A stretch of DNA of 64,000 nucleotides, from the NCBI RefSeq assembly GCF_047663525.1, contig NC_092588.1, positions 46,794,501 to 46,858,500 on the forward strand, read 5' to 3'. Origin of the DNA: Anas platyrhynchos (taxonomy: Eukaryota > Chordata > Aves > Anseriformes > Anatidae). Shown in pieces: positions 14,587 to 26,119 of this stretch. The notes under the pieces were generated by a model. That model did not search any database and had not been told where the DNA came from. It worked only from the letters and a program-made list of their open reading frames with translations. Positions within the stretch are counted from its first letter, which is position 1, and the number at the start of each line of letters is the position of its first letter. The translations under genes and the position numbers were made by a program.

Positions 14587-16687
14587 CATGAGAAAACAAC
14601 CAGAGAACAAGACATCAGAATTAAATTACCAGGTTTCCTATTGTCCTTCCTTTTTTTTTTAATTGAAATTGTGGGATCCTTAGGGTGCTTCTTATATGAT
14701 TTTATGGAGCTTAGAGTAATAGGCCCTGAGCTTGTTTAAAGATAACAGCAACTATAATAATCCAAATAAGAGAGTAGTAATACAGATGACAGATTTCATG
14801 GTGCCTTACTCTGAAAGGCACTCATTTTAACCCTTTGGCGAGTGCATAAGATGCTTTTCTGAACTTCATATTAGTTGGTAGGATAATTGGAGTGCTTTGA
14901 GCATAAACATATAATTTGTTCTGTCTTCCTTTTGTGCACATATTGCTTCTTGCTGCAGCTTCTGAGGTGAAAAGCACACCCAAATGGAAGCTAGGGAAGA
15001 GAAAAGAGGAACCAAAGTGAATCAATTATTGCCTTCAGCCTTAAGAAATTCACATATTCAACATGTAATTGTGCTTCTTCCCTGGTTGTTCAACTCTCCT
15101 CCACACACTGAAAATACACTTAGGATGTGAAAGTAAATCACCAGAACATATGTAAAGAATGATCCTTCATTCCCTATGATGAGCCATCATATAACCAGGT
15201 AGGTATGTATTGAGAGTACTTTGAGTATGCTCCAATGAAAAGTCCCTTTCCAGGATCAAATGATTTTAAACAACTCATTAGCGAAGGTTTAAAAGAATAT
15301 GTGAATCACATTGCATATAGGTTGCTATCATGCTTGTACCTTTAGAGGACAGAATGGCCTTTTGATAGCTTAAGTTTTCACTTAAAAGTATTATGTTTAA
15401 TAGTGGCGCTGAAAATCAAAGTTCAAAAGTGAGTTCAGAAAAGAGTGGTGAAGATAGCAGGAATGTGGGGAGCACGTTTTCCTAAGAAAGGTTTGAAAAT
15501 TTGATTATTTGGTTAATACAATCAGAGACATCTTGCAAGAAATGTAGCTATGGTCAAAGGGATTCAATGAGTAAATTTACCAGGAAGGGAGCTTTTCAGT
15601 CACGTTTTGAAAAAGTCAAAGCCAGCTGCTTAGAGCAAAATTCAATTTACATTGATAAATAGCTTGTGCAGGTACAGAAGGGCATTTCTAGAGTAATGAG
15701 GTAAAACTATTAATGGAAGATGTTTTGGAAAAATGTCCTGAGAGCAAATACAAAGCAGTCTCACAGGAAAAGCAGTGAAATTCAGCTGCCTGGGAAGTTT
15801 ATGCTGCAACTGGACAGAGAGCTAGAAATCTTTGATAGAGCACTCTGTTTCAATTAGAGAGATGAGCCAGAAGAGCTTCTAGCCTTTCCCATCTTTGTGT
15901 TTTATGAGTACAGGTGTTACAGGCATGCAAAGTAGCATATCTTAATTGTCATCTCCAAATCAGACCAGTTCCACTTGTGTTTGGTTTAGCATACTGTATT
16001 TTGATGAAGTTTTCATCTGATTTCCCTTAAGGACAACAGCAGCATTTCCATTCACTCAAGAAGTCAAGTTCCTATGTTATTTCATTTGCTATGGGCGTAG
16101 AGAATTTAAAGTGTGAATTAAAACAATGGAAAAGCCTTTATATCATGAGGTAAATAGTCACAGGAGAGCAAACTTAGAACTTTGACAGTACAAATAGCTG
16201 TTGACTGCCACAGCTTTACTTATACACTGGTAAACTTCACTCTGGGAAGAGAAAGCTGCACAAAGAGCTGCTGGAGCCTATGAACTTCAAAGTGAATAAC
16301 ATGGAAGTGCAAATCAATAGAGTAACCACATGAAACTTTTCAAAGGTATTTGATGCCTTCAAATGTTCATTTTGAAAGTTACCTTGCAAATTCCCACTAA
16401 TACTATTTTCTTGAAATCCTAGTTATTTCCTGAAAAAAATAACAATAAAATAAAATAATAACTCCTACAGAATTGTTCTTATAACACTGAGATTTCATCA
16501 AAATATGCTTGGAGAATATGAAAAGCTTCATTTGAGATTTTTTTTTCAGTACTGTGTTTCCCATGGAAAAAAAGTTGCAAAACTTCTGTCATGAACTTAT
16601 TGCCTAAGTTCTTCCAATGCAGTCCTGCAGATGCACTCCTTAGAGGGTCTCCACAGGAGACGACTCAATACAGGCATCATCCGTAAC

Positions 16688-16726
16688 TTTATTTTTATTT
16701 ATTTTTATTTATTTTTATATTTTTTA
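16688..16726 (+). repeat. (TTTAT/TTTTA)n microsatellite
   Basis: About 40 bp of ATTTTTATTT-type units about 1 kb beyond the predicted SNAI2 3' end. Confidence 0.9.
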
Positions 16727-17649
16727 AATGTACTTTTTTAAAGAAATCTGCAACTTGTGTATGTCCTACTGTAATCTTCTCATTCATTGGTTGGAATTCT
16801 GGTTTTGTTATCTTTTGCTTCTCCTAGTAACATAGTGTAGACATACTGCTATTGAGATTGGACGCCAACTAGTGTTTATTTGTTTTCTAGCTATGTGTAT
16901 GGTTAAAAGTTGAAAATACTGTTGTTTTACACTAGTCTGTAATAATGAGACATGATTTGCAGAAGCTGTAATGCTTTTGTTATTTAGAACTTGGAGTCCT
17001 TAGTAAAATCCTCTGAATAAAAATATTTCTGATTTTTATTACTGAATAATTATTTTCTGTGATATACTAGCTGTTATACAATCATAATACATTCACTTGA
17101 CAGTTCTGATATGTAAGATACTTTAGCAAAATAACTTTACTATTTCCAAAATGACTATATAAATATCATATTGTGACTTAAAGACGACTTTAAAGAAGCA
17201 TGCAAATGCTGCTGAAATCCTGTAAGGTTCTGATTACTTTAATGAACTTTTAATAAGGCCCAAATTTCCTAATGTTAGTATCTCAGGAAAAGTATTGTAA
17301 TAATAGTAATAATTGTAATGCTCAAATAGCATTCTTTAAACTGTTTAAATTCTTTAAAATGCAAGTTTTTTTTTATAATACTCTTGATAAAATATGTTTC
17401 ACAATATGGTCATACCGTTATAAGTAACAAAAAGGTAGAAGTGTTTTAAAGTAGTGATTCCATAAATATATTCTGTACTGTTCTAAACGTTTGAAAAATA
17501 CAAATGAATATATATATTTTTTCTGAAGTTGTGAATTAAGAATTCACTTTCATCTTCATTTTGTCATGTAGAGACACTTGCATTTTTCTGTATTCCATAC
17601 CCTTGTTAATCCAGACATGGTCCCTTTATTTAATCAGAACAAACAGCAG

Positions 17650-18767
17650 AAATCTTATTTAAAAATGTTTATTGTAAAAAAGTGGCTAGAAAAAAAAAAA
17701 ACACATAAATTTCACTTCACACTTTCTTCAAGTTATCTATAGATGCTGCTATAGGCAACAATTCACTTTCATTCATAACACATTCGGTCATATAAAAATA
17801 AAAATATTTACATTATGTCCACATACTTTACAAAATCATCAATAAAAAAGGCACTTGGAGGGGTAATGCTGAAAATATTGCATTTCCTTTGTGCATTTAA
17901 AAAAATAATTGTCAAACTCCCATGAGCCCCCTCTCTTGCACTTATTCCCGTTTTTAAAAAAGATTAAAGTTTAGAGGAACTATTCCATATTCAAAGATGG
18001 CATGCACCAGGAATGTTTGAAGCTACAGTATTTTTTTAAAAGGCACATGCAATTAATTTGTGGCTTTCAATTTTTCATACATTCTCTTACATGTTTTCTT
18101 TTTCCTCTCTTAATTATGCAGTTTTAAAGCATTTCAGATCATTAATGACGGCCTTGGCTTTTAATAAAATAAAATAATAAAAAAAAAAACAAAAAAAACA
18201 CAGCAATGAATAATATTAAACATTTACTAAGGTAAACTTGGAATACTTTTTAAGGCACCTGAGATAAATGGTGTCTAGTAAGATTCACTTGGGTAGTATT
18301 TTTATCAAAAGTTCCACTTAAAATACTGTTTCTTTGGTTGAAATGGCTTGGCAGGAATGTATTAGTAACTTTGCAGCCTTTTCTAAGCAAGAAAAGACTA
18401 CATACATTTGGCTTCATCTCTAAAGAAAGCTGATAATGCTTTTTCCTTTAGATCTACTTGAAATGTCATGCATCGTGTCTTTCCCCATATTTCAGAGTTC
18501 ACACTTAAGAATGTGAATGTGTGACTGAACAGAACTACTTAAAGCTCATTTCTACTGACATTATAAGTTCTCCCACTATTTTGTTTATTTGCTTGTTTTT
18601 TTTTTTTTGTTTGTTTGTTTTTAATGAGTGTTTTTTTTTTGGTGTTTTATTTTTTTATTTAGTTTTTGGCTGAAAAGTAGAAAAGAAAATGCCTTTGGAT
18701 TTCCACTTATCATTTGAAACAGGAGTGGAGAAATGCATTGAGTCCAGGTAAACATTGACTGCATGAC
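17650..18767 (-). other. SNAI2: SNAI2 3' UTR (predicted extent)
   Basis: AT-rich stretch of about 1.1 kb between the stop codon and the best poly(A) signal; the length agrees with the roughly 2 kb Slug mRNA known in vertebrates. In minus-strand sense it holds an 8-mer miR-124 match (18258-18251) plus two 7-mers (18046-18040, 17854-17848), two 8-mer miR-203 matches (18465-18459 and 18345-18339, each followed by A), two miR-1/206 7-mers (18360-18354, 18016-18010) and one miR-30 7-mer (18754-18748). Earlier AATAAA motifs (for example near 18588-18583) could give a short isoform. The exact 3' end is inferred. Confidence 0.7.
17668..17673 (-). terminator. Candidate SNAI2 polyadenylation signal AATAAA
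   Basis: The plus strand reads TTTATT, so the minus strand reads AATAAA in the context ACAATAAACATT. It lies about 1.1 kb past the stop; cleavage would be expected about 10-30 nt further, near 17640-17658. Other AATAAA motifs exist in this AT-rich region, so this is the most likely site, not a proven one. Confidence 0.6.
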
Positions 18768-18949
18768 TCAGTGTGCTACACAGCAGCCAGATTCCTCGTG
18801 TTTGTGCAGAAGAGACATTCTGGAGAAAGTTTTGGAGCAATTTTTGCACTGGTATTTCTTCACATCCGAGTGGGTCTGCAGATGAGCCCTCAGATTGGAT
18901 CTGTCTGCAAAAGCCCTGTTGCAGTGAGGACAGGAAAACGGCTTCTCTC
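18768..18949 (-). other. SNAI2: SNAI2 coding exon 3
   Basis: Encodes the last 60 residues: the TGEKP linker, zinc finger 4 (C215, C218, H231, H235) and the C2HC finger 5. It ends in GCCVAH followed by TGA at 18770-18768. Confidence 0.97.
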
Positions 18950-21066
18950 CTAAAAAGGAAACATTAAGTAAAAATACAAATAAAGCTTTAAAAAAGAAGT
19001 ACGTTTAGTACAGAAAAAACTCACTTTTATCCTAAGAAACAAGCAGACAGAAATGATTTGTTATAATAAAAACCGTGTGTAATAAAAAATCAGGCCACAG
19101 ATACAGCAGCTTTCAGCACTGCTGACTGTACTTGCAGAACTCAGGCTTTCAAAATATACTGCTAAGCACAGTCTCCAAAGACAAGCTGCTGACACCTTCT
19201 GTATCTGCAGGTGCAGGCAGTATTTCTAGGCTGGGCTCCTCCCAGCATTTTCAAATATTTTCATGGCGTCTTTTCTACTTAGCTCTGTGTGAATAACTTG
19301 GAACCAGGCTTTGACTGAAAAGCAGCAAACAGCTGTACAGACATTACATTGTACCCAGTGTTATACTGAAGATCATGTTTTTGCCTCAATACAAAAAAAA
19401 TTCTTTGGTGATGATGTGTTTCTAATTCGTAAGGACTTGAGATAGCGCATGCAAAACTTGCCGTTTGCTTAAGGAGTCAATGATTAGACTCAAGCATTGC
19501 CTTTCTGTTTTGCTATTTCAGAGTCAGCTGAAGCCTTCTTAAAGTTAGCATTTTCCAAAGCCTGAAAGTTAACATAAAATTCTTAAAGCAAAACCTTCAG
19601 CTAGTGGAAACAAGCTAAACTCTGGGATTACCAGAGGAGCGATGCTGATCTATGCCAGAATATGCCACACAGTTATGAGGCCATGCTGCACTTTCCTCTC
19701 ACTCAGGCCCCCAAAAGGAAGAATTTGCCCATTTAATGATATATTTGAAATTGCACATATGCATTTCAAGGTCAGTCAAGAAACACTGCTGTTTTTTCTA
19801 CCTGTAGGAAAAAAAATAATCAGAAAGGCATTCTGATGATATAGCAACAACAGCCTGCAATTGTAATGGTTGTTCTTACCAGTGTGGGTTCTGATGTGTC
19901 CTTGAAGTAGCCAGGGTCTGGAGAAAGCCTTGCCACAGATCTTGCAGACACATGGTAGTGTGTGGGTCCTGATGTGCATCTTAAGCGCTCCCAGGCTGAC
20001 ATACTCCTTGTCACAGTACTTGCAGCTGAATGATTTCCTAGACTGGGCATCACAATGCAGCTGCTTATGTTTGGCCAACCCAGAGAAAGTTGAATAGGTC
20101 TTGTTGCATAAACTGCACTGAAACTTTTCAGCTTCGATTGCATGGGGGTCTGAAAGCTTTGACTGGATTCTCTCTTCTTCATCACTAATGGGACTTTCTG
20201 AACCGCTGTGATCTTTGGAGGAGGTGTCAGAAGGTGGAGGTGGGCTGACTCTTCCCAAAGATGAAGGGTATCCAGAAAGTGGAGAGAGGTCATTAGGTAG
20301 TGGAGACGGTAGCAGCCCGGTTGTAGTCCACACAGTAATGGGGTTGTAAGCTACAGAGCTCAGGATCTCTGGCTGTGGTATGATAGGGACTGGATAGCTT
20401 TCATACAGGTATGGGGATATAATCACTGGAGAAAGAAGAAAATTTTAAGGTAAGAGAACTGAAAAGTACTTCAGAAGGCAGCAAAATTAACATTTGTGGG
20501 ATTAAAAAAAATGCATAAATCAAAAACTCAGTACGGTTGTCTGAATATAGGGAGGACTAAGGAAATACTACTTGATACATACATACTGATGGGTAGAGAC
20601 AGCATTATAGTTCGAGTTATAGTTTGAGTCTCTTCGAGGCAGCATGCTCTTTCTAAACCTATGCAGCCTGATACACTGAAGCAGTGAAACTTCCTGAAGG
20701 AATTGCATAAAAGTTTCAATTCCATTTCCAACAGATGTAGAACAGGAAAACTCCAAATCCTCTTATAATAACTGAGTTCAAGTGGATGAGCAAACTTTGT
20801 GATTCATTCTGCGGAGCACTGACATATTTCTCAGAACTCTCTCGTTGTAAGCAAAAGATAAAAGAGCTAGCAGTGAACTAACCCATTCTCCAAAGCCTGT
20901 AAAAGCAATCCCACCCCTCCTCTTTACCGCCACACCATAAACACAACCTCAGAAGCAAAGCGGCGGCCATCGATCTCGTTTTGTTACCTGTATGAGTGTC
21001 CAGTTCGCTGTAATTTGGCTTCTTAGATGAATTGAAATGCTTCTTGACCAGGAAGGAGCGTGGCAT
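18768..21066 (-). CDS. SNAI2: SNAI2 (Slug) zinc-finger transcriptional repressor, 3 exons
   Basis: Spliced CDS on the minus strand: exon 1 21066-20988, exon 2 20425-19880, exon 3 18949-18768. Both introns are GT-AG and the lengths sum to 807 nt, giving 268 residues plus TGA, the usual length of the family. The product is a nuclear repressor that binds CAGGTG-type E-boxes (for example in the cadherin-1 promoter) and drives epithelial-mesenchymal transition and neural crest delamination. Visible parts: SNAG repressor motif at residues 1-9 (MPRSFLVKK); SLUG-specific segment about 29-56; Ser/Pro-rich stretch 87-107, in Snail proteins a phosphorylation and turnover region; five zinc fingers at about 128-151, 159-181, 185-207, 213-235 and 241-264, the last C2HC (C243, C246, H259, C264). 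SNAI1 and SNAI3 lack the SLUG segment, so paralogue assignment is firm. No frameshift or missing zinc ligand is seen. Confidence 0.98.
18950..19879 (-). other. SNAI2 intron 2
   Basis: A 930 bp intron with a GTAAGA donor at 19879 and a TTTTTAG acceptor ending at 18950. It contains no recognisable mobile element or coding sequence. Confidence 0.93.
19880..20425 (-). other. SNAI2: SNAI2 coding exon 2
   Basis: Encodes residues 27-208 and the first base of codon 209: the SLUG segment, the Ser/Pro-rich linker and zinc fingers 1 to 3. The donor is ACTG|GTAAGA. The reading frame runs on into the intron to 19776, but the spliced form restores the finger linker (TGEKPF) with exon 3. Confidence 0.97.
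20426..20987 (-). other. SNAI2 intron 1
   Basis: A 562 bp phase-1 intron with GT at 20987-20986 and a pyrimidine-rich TTTCTCCAG acceptor ending at 20426. No open protein or repeat is recognised inside it. Confidence 0.93.
20988..21066 (-). other. SNAI2: SNAI2 coding exon 1
   Basis: Encodes residues 1-26 and the first base of codon 27. The ATG is at 21066-21064 and opens directly into the SNAG motif, which must sit at the extreme N-terminus to work, so this start is secure. The donor reads ACAG|GTAACA with GT at 20987-20986. Confidence 0.96.
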
Positions 21067-21330
21067 TTTGAATGCAGGGTTTCTCCTTCTTCCAGAGCCT
21101 CCTTTCGGATTCGTGTAACGGTGCCCAGCTGGTGTGCAGCACGCACGCACACTATCACTGCTGGTGCATCGGTCCCTATCGCATTGTCTGCCCCGCGCCG
21201 TCCATGCACTCTGCTTGTGTAGTGGCAGTGCAGAGGCGCCTTGAAAAGTGCTGTAAATACCCACAAGTCAGGTGCAGGGGGGAAGGGTTTTCTGCTCCTC
21301 CAATCACTTCTGGATGTTCTCAAGCACTTT
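21067..21330 (-). promoter_or_regulatory. SNAI2: SNAI2 5' UTR and core promoter region
   Basis: The GC content rises here relative to the flanks. In minus-strand sense the order is: an inverted CCAAT box (GATTGG, plus-strand CCAAT at 21300-21304), a CACCTG E-box (21274-21269), a TATA-like GGGTATTTACAGC (about 21263-21251), then a GC-rich leader with a CAGCTG (21126-21131) down to the ATG at 21066. The spacing suggests transcription starts around 21220-21235. CACCTG is the class of site Snail and bHLH factors bind, so autoregulation is plausible. The start site is inferred; the motifs are seen. Confidence 0.6.
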
Positions 21331-21867
21331 TCCAAACAGCCTGTTTTTTTGGGAGGGCTCCTCGCAGGACGGATCCAATCCCTGCTCGGAGGCTTTGCTT
21401 CAGGTTTCAGCTCCTCCCGCTGGAGACAGCTGTGAACAGAGGAGCTAGTCTGTTGTCAGAGCACATTATCCTGCTGCAAAGTGTATGTTGCTTTTCAGAG
21501 TTTCTGTCTAGAAAACCGTGTTGGTCATAGTGTTTCTCTCTCTCTTTTTTTTTTTTTTTTCATAATTATTTTATTTTATTTTATTTTTTTAAAAAGGTCA
21601 GTTTACTGGTTCAGCTGACCCTCCTTTTTTTTTTTTTTGTTCTTGGGTAAGTCACGTGTACTAAAAGACTTTTTTTTTTTTTTTTTTTAAATCTATGTGG
21701 TGTGTAAAAATTTATCTGTCTGGTTTCCAGATGCTTGATATAAGAATTACAATGGAACAAACTGTTCATTAAGGGCAGAAGGGGGGGACCTTACAAGATA
21801 ACAAACTAGCCAGCAGAGCTAATGGAAGGTTTTGAACAGACTGTGTGCCGCTCTGTTTGGGAGCCGC

Positions 21868-21874
21868 CTTTGAA
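21868..21874 (+). promoter_or_regulatory. Possible LEF/TCF motif upstream of SNAI2
   Basis: CTTTGAA lies about 800 bp upstream of the SNAI2 ATG, in a GC-richer patch (21845-21930). Avian Slug is known to respond to beta-catenin with LEF/TCF, so the motif is noted. A 7-mer of this kind arises often by chance. Confidence 0.25.
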
Positions 21875-24800
21875 AAGTTGTGTTCAGGAAATGCTGGAGA
21901 CTAGCAGCATGCTTCCCTAACCTGGCCCTTCCAGGCAGAAAAGCCAGCAAGATACTTCAAATGAGTCAAAGCAGAGGGAGCAGCCCATGAAAAGGCAACA
22001 TATTTCAGAGCTGGGTGATAGGTTTTATATGTTACACACATGCATACTGCTTCAGACTGTCCATATGATGGATACTTTAATTTTTTACTTTAAAAATCTG
22101 CAGAATGCAAAACCCCGACCTTTCCTTCTTTGGGAGTAGTTATGTCACTCTTTTGCCTATCCTCTTAGAGCATTGCCAAGGAAATTTTCCTAATTATCCA
22201 AAGCAGTCAAAAGATGCACAGATAAGCAAAACCCCCAAAATTATAGACTGGGTAATTTAAATGTCTCTTAAATGTAATTCTCCATTAGTATATTTAGGAC
22301 CTCTTGAATTCCTATGAAGGTATAATCTGAGTTATGTATTTCATTTAGGATGAAAGTCTCTCAAATGTGCCACAGAATTTTCTGGTTATCTAGATTGATT
22401 TTGAGAAGCCATTTAGTCACAGATATGATTTTTAATTTTAAAACATTTGCATTTTGAAAATGTGGACGGCTGAGCACTGGAGGATTTTTAACAGACCACA
22501 CTTTGACTGAGTCCTGCTCTGTCCTCCCCCCCTCTCTTCCCCCTTTGCGTCTTAACTCCACCTGCCTGGGCACATATTGGTATGCCGTGCCGGCGTGCCG
22601 CTAGGGCTCTGTCCTGTTGGGAGGGGTGTTGCACGGAGACCACCCCAGCCTTTTTTTTTTTTTCTTTTGCAGCAGGTGTTGGAATAGAGACATGAAAAAA
22701 AAATCTCTCTCTGGTTCTGTTAAGACACGTAAGAGCAAAGTGCTTTGTCAAGCTGCATGACTTCTTAATCTTTGGGATGCCAAAACAAGTGCAGGGAAAG
22801 TTAGCCATTTTCAAGAACTGATTAAAAAGATTCAGCTGTTCAGTGTCTAGCTCTGGTGTGTGTCAGTGAAAGGTGTCACATGGATTTCCAAGCTGCAGGG
22901 AACACACCCAGACTAGGGAAGGAAAGGGAAAGTGGCAATGAAAGGGACTCCCAAGTTACCTGCTTTCTATCTGGGGTGGAGGAAGAAATGCAGCTCTTCA
23001 CAGCACAGAAAGCAGTGCTGGCCAGAACACAAGCTGTTGCTTTCCTCCTCCGTAAAGGAATGAAGAAATCTACAACACGTTTTTGAAAGGGGTGTTTGTG
23101 GCACCGGTCCCCTCTCAGCTCTTCCATCTGAGAAGTACCCGTCCCCCGCCAGCTCTGGGAAAGCATTGCATTTCAGGATGTGAGGCATTAGTCTGTATCT
23201 AAATAGTCTGTTACATGAGCTGTGATTCAGACTTTGAGCTGGTTTAAGTTTGTGTGTTGAAATGAATGGAGCCATGCAGATTTTCACTGGCTCGAGATCT
23301 GTTCCTTTGTATATTTGTTAAAAGTAAAGGGTCTGATTCACCAGTGAGGTACTCCCTCTCGGGGCATTTTCACCAGCATAACACCGGAGTGATGCAGTTT
23401 AAATTAATTGCACTTATATAAATCACAGAAGCGTAAGCAGTTAGCCCACTGGCTGAGCTGATTGAAGGATGTTAGGAATTGGATAGAAGGCATGTTATTA
23501 CATGGTTCTGAAAGGATATTAGCAGTACATACTACCTGAGTGAGGTCTGCTGTCAAAAAAAGGGAGAGTCTGTGTGAGGGGTGGGTGAGTCAGAGTAAAC
23601 AGGTGTTCTGGGTGTTTACGGCAAATGTGGATGAGAGGGCACTCGCCGACGTGCAGCATCCATCCCTGAGCAAGAAAGGAAACACAAAGGTCGAGCACAG
23701 AGGGTGGGAGGGTTCCCCTCAGCCGAGGAGCCAGGGAGGTGCAGGGCTGGTGGACGGCAGCGGATGCACCCAACGGCTCCTGCTGCCTGCAGGCAAAGCC
23801 TTGCGTCCACCTCCAAAAAGTCAGGCTGAGTGCTTCCCCTGTGCATTTTACAATTAGTTGGTCTTTCGGGGCTTCTTTAAGTTGTTACTTTGAGAGCTGG
23901 TGTAAAGCTGTCTTGCTAATGCCACTGTACTGCTAATTGCTGCTCTGTGAAGCAGGTGGGAAGTGACCTGAGCACATCCGTTGCCTGAAAGCTTGGTATG
24001 TGCTTTGCACTGACAGCCTCACTAGGCCCAAAGATTCAACCATGTAGCAGATTTTATTTTTATTTTTAAGACCAGGACACTTGTTTATGTGTCTAAATAA
24101 CAACTTGTGAGCTTCAGTTTCTGAGACCTCCACCAAATTCCTTTCCTGTCAAGCTTTCTGAGAAGGGTAGCAACTTTTGTTAGTTAAATGGCTTTCTGGA
24201 AATGGAAGGGTGCCAGAACTGTGTTTGTTATCAAAGAGGGAAGAAGGACCCAAGCTAAACCATTACTAGCTCAGTTTTTCTCATTAAAAAGTTTATGTCC
24301 TTACCAAGCATCAATTAATAGCAAGATCATGGATCAGTAAATATCTGGATAAGTCACAGCAGAATCATGAAAAGTAGTTTTAGAATGTTAAGTGAGTTAT
24401 GCTGGATCACTGTTCCTAGAGTAGACTACATTTGTCTGGCAGCAGACACAGCAGTGTTGAACATGTTTTGCCTGGGCCTGCCATGGAGCCCATGGAAGGC
24501 AGTGCAGTGAAGTTCAGAGGAACCCCCAGGAGGCACTGAGCCCAGTGGAGCATACCAAAAATAGTTCTGGAGGGTTACTGATGCAGGTGACAACTTCGTC
24601 CCAGGAGGGGCAAAAGCAGAAGTAACTCATGCTTACAGTGTAGCTCTTTCAATTTATAAGCTTCCTTCAATCCAGAGGAAAGAATTAAATGGTTATTATG
24701 GAGGAAGAAGAATGAAAAGGATATCAGTTTTCAATAGCCAATAGTATGTAGAATATATTGGCAATTCTTCAGTCTTATTCTGTGCTTTCGTATTTCTCCC

Positions 24801-25572
24801 TTAGTGCCAGCTGGTATATCCTGGGAAAGTAAACCAGAAGTGTAACTTTTGGAGGCAGTAAAGGTTTAGTAGACCTAAAAGGTGAGGAGTACCTCAGCTG
24901 TAATTATGTTGAATGGCTGAGAGGGGTAAGCCTGAAATTAACAGAGTAGAGAGAAACAATTAGGAAATAGTATTCCTTCCCATTGCCCTGACATATATAC
25001 CTTAGTAAATTTTTTTGAAACACATTTTTAGGAAACTTTTTTTTTTTTTTTTTTTTTTTCTCATGTTTTAATTCATCCTTCCAAATTCTGACCAGAACTA
25101 TGAGCAGAAATGGCAGCAACTTTAGAGGGACTGGTATGAAATCACGTGGAACTTGGGTCTTGTATACTTAAAGTTCAATGATTCAAAATAAATCTCTGCA
25201 TTTTAGAAAGTTCTTTTAATTCCAAGTTAAAATTCTTCATATTTTGAAGGTTTCACACCAATTAATACTTTTTTTTTTTTTTTTTCTTGTTTCTAAAATC
25301 AGTAGCCTTAAGTCAGAGTTATCAAGTTCAGTTATGTAATAAGATCTAAACTTCTGACATTAAGTGAGATTAAAAACCAAATTTGCTTTTAGGACATGTT
25401 ATAGAACTGTGTTCCTCTGTGTTTTGGTTTATTCAGGTTTGTAATTCCAGTTTAAGCCTATTAAAGAAACGATCATTGAACCACAAAGTCTGATTCAGTC
25501 TCAACTTTCAAAGTTTTCAAAGTCAAGAAGCTTTGAAAAGGGTGCCTTAGAGGTCTAAGCCTGTCTGCAATG

Positions 25573-25596
25573 TTTTCTTTCTTTCTTTCTTTCTTT
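25573..25596 (+). repeat. (TTTC)n microsatellite
   Basis: About six TTTC units followed by a TATATATTTATATAC stretch. Confidence 0.9.
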
Positions 25597-25844
25597 ATAT
25601 ATTTATATACATATGTAAAGAATGTTAATTGTGAGGAAACTTGCCTTTATTAGTAAGATGCAAAATGGTCCCTTTTGGACCAAGTAGTTCAAGCAAGGCC
25701 GGCTTCTGTGTGCTTTCCTTCACACCTGTGGAACTTCACTGACTTAAGAGGGTTCAATTTAGAGTCAATTTAGCTCATAATGAAGGAACCTGGTCATAGT
25801 TCAATTTTCCTACATTGTTTCTACATGAAGATATTTTAACAATG

Positions 25845-25945
25845 GGCCAAATTCCCCTGTCATTCCCATCTGTAGTATCTCCACCGGCTACAGCTGAACT
25901 ATTTCAGATTTACTCAAGCAGAACTGAGATGTGATTCTAGACCAA
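25845..25945. repeat. Possible ancient sauropsid interspersed repeat fragment
   Basis: GGGCCAAATTCCCCTGTCAT ... CAGATTTACTCAAGCAGAAC resembles the same old element family as the piece at 355-445. It is weak, diverged similarity, with no termini visible. Confidence 0.3.
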
Positions 25946-26023
25946 TAAATACAGCTCTGTTTATGCATGTAGTACTGTGATAAGTATTTGTTAACCGAAT
26001 GCACTGTACATCCCCGCTAAACT

Positions 26024-26068
26024 ATCGCACTCTGAAAACGGATGCTTTGTGCATCGCACTCTGAAAAC
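26024..26068 (+). repeat. Local duplication of a 16-mer next to the CpG island
   Basis: ATCGCACTCTGAAAAC occurs at 26024-26039 and again exactly at 26053-26068, 29 bp apart, just upstream of the CpG island. The unit holds a CpG, which is rare in the surroundings. Confidence 0.85.
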
Positions 26069-26119
26069 TAAAAAGCACTGCATTTTACTGACTTTCCAGC
26101 GTGCCACTGGAATAATTCA

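Larger units (their letters stand above)
14231..17649. other. AT-rich DNA downstream of SNAI2
   Basis: Holds A-rich runs at 14391-14420, the T42 tract and the repeat at 16688. The stretch 15000-17600 has few mobile elements and no open frame over about 60 codons, so it may hold conserved noncoding elements; that cannot be tested here. Confidence 0.6.
21331..26119. other. Region upstream of SNAI2, likely regulatory
   Basis: No CR1 copies are seen across nearly 5 kb. T tracts lie at 21551-21560, 21626-21638, 21671-21688 and 25028-25060. Moderately GC-rich patches occur at 22500-22640 and 23540-23830. The open frames on both strands here (up to 108 codons) have no recognisable domains. Confidence 0.55.

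Noticed and set aside
19776..19879. Continuation of the SNAI2 exon 2 frame past finger 3
   Set aside because: It is intron sequence read through the GTAAGA donor; fingers 4 and 5 are supplied by exon 3.
20878..21530. Long open frames on both strands around SNAI2 exon 1 (128-152 codons)
   Set aside because: They overlap the promoter and exon 1 in other frames, are favoured by local GC content and show no domain.
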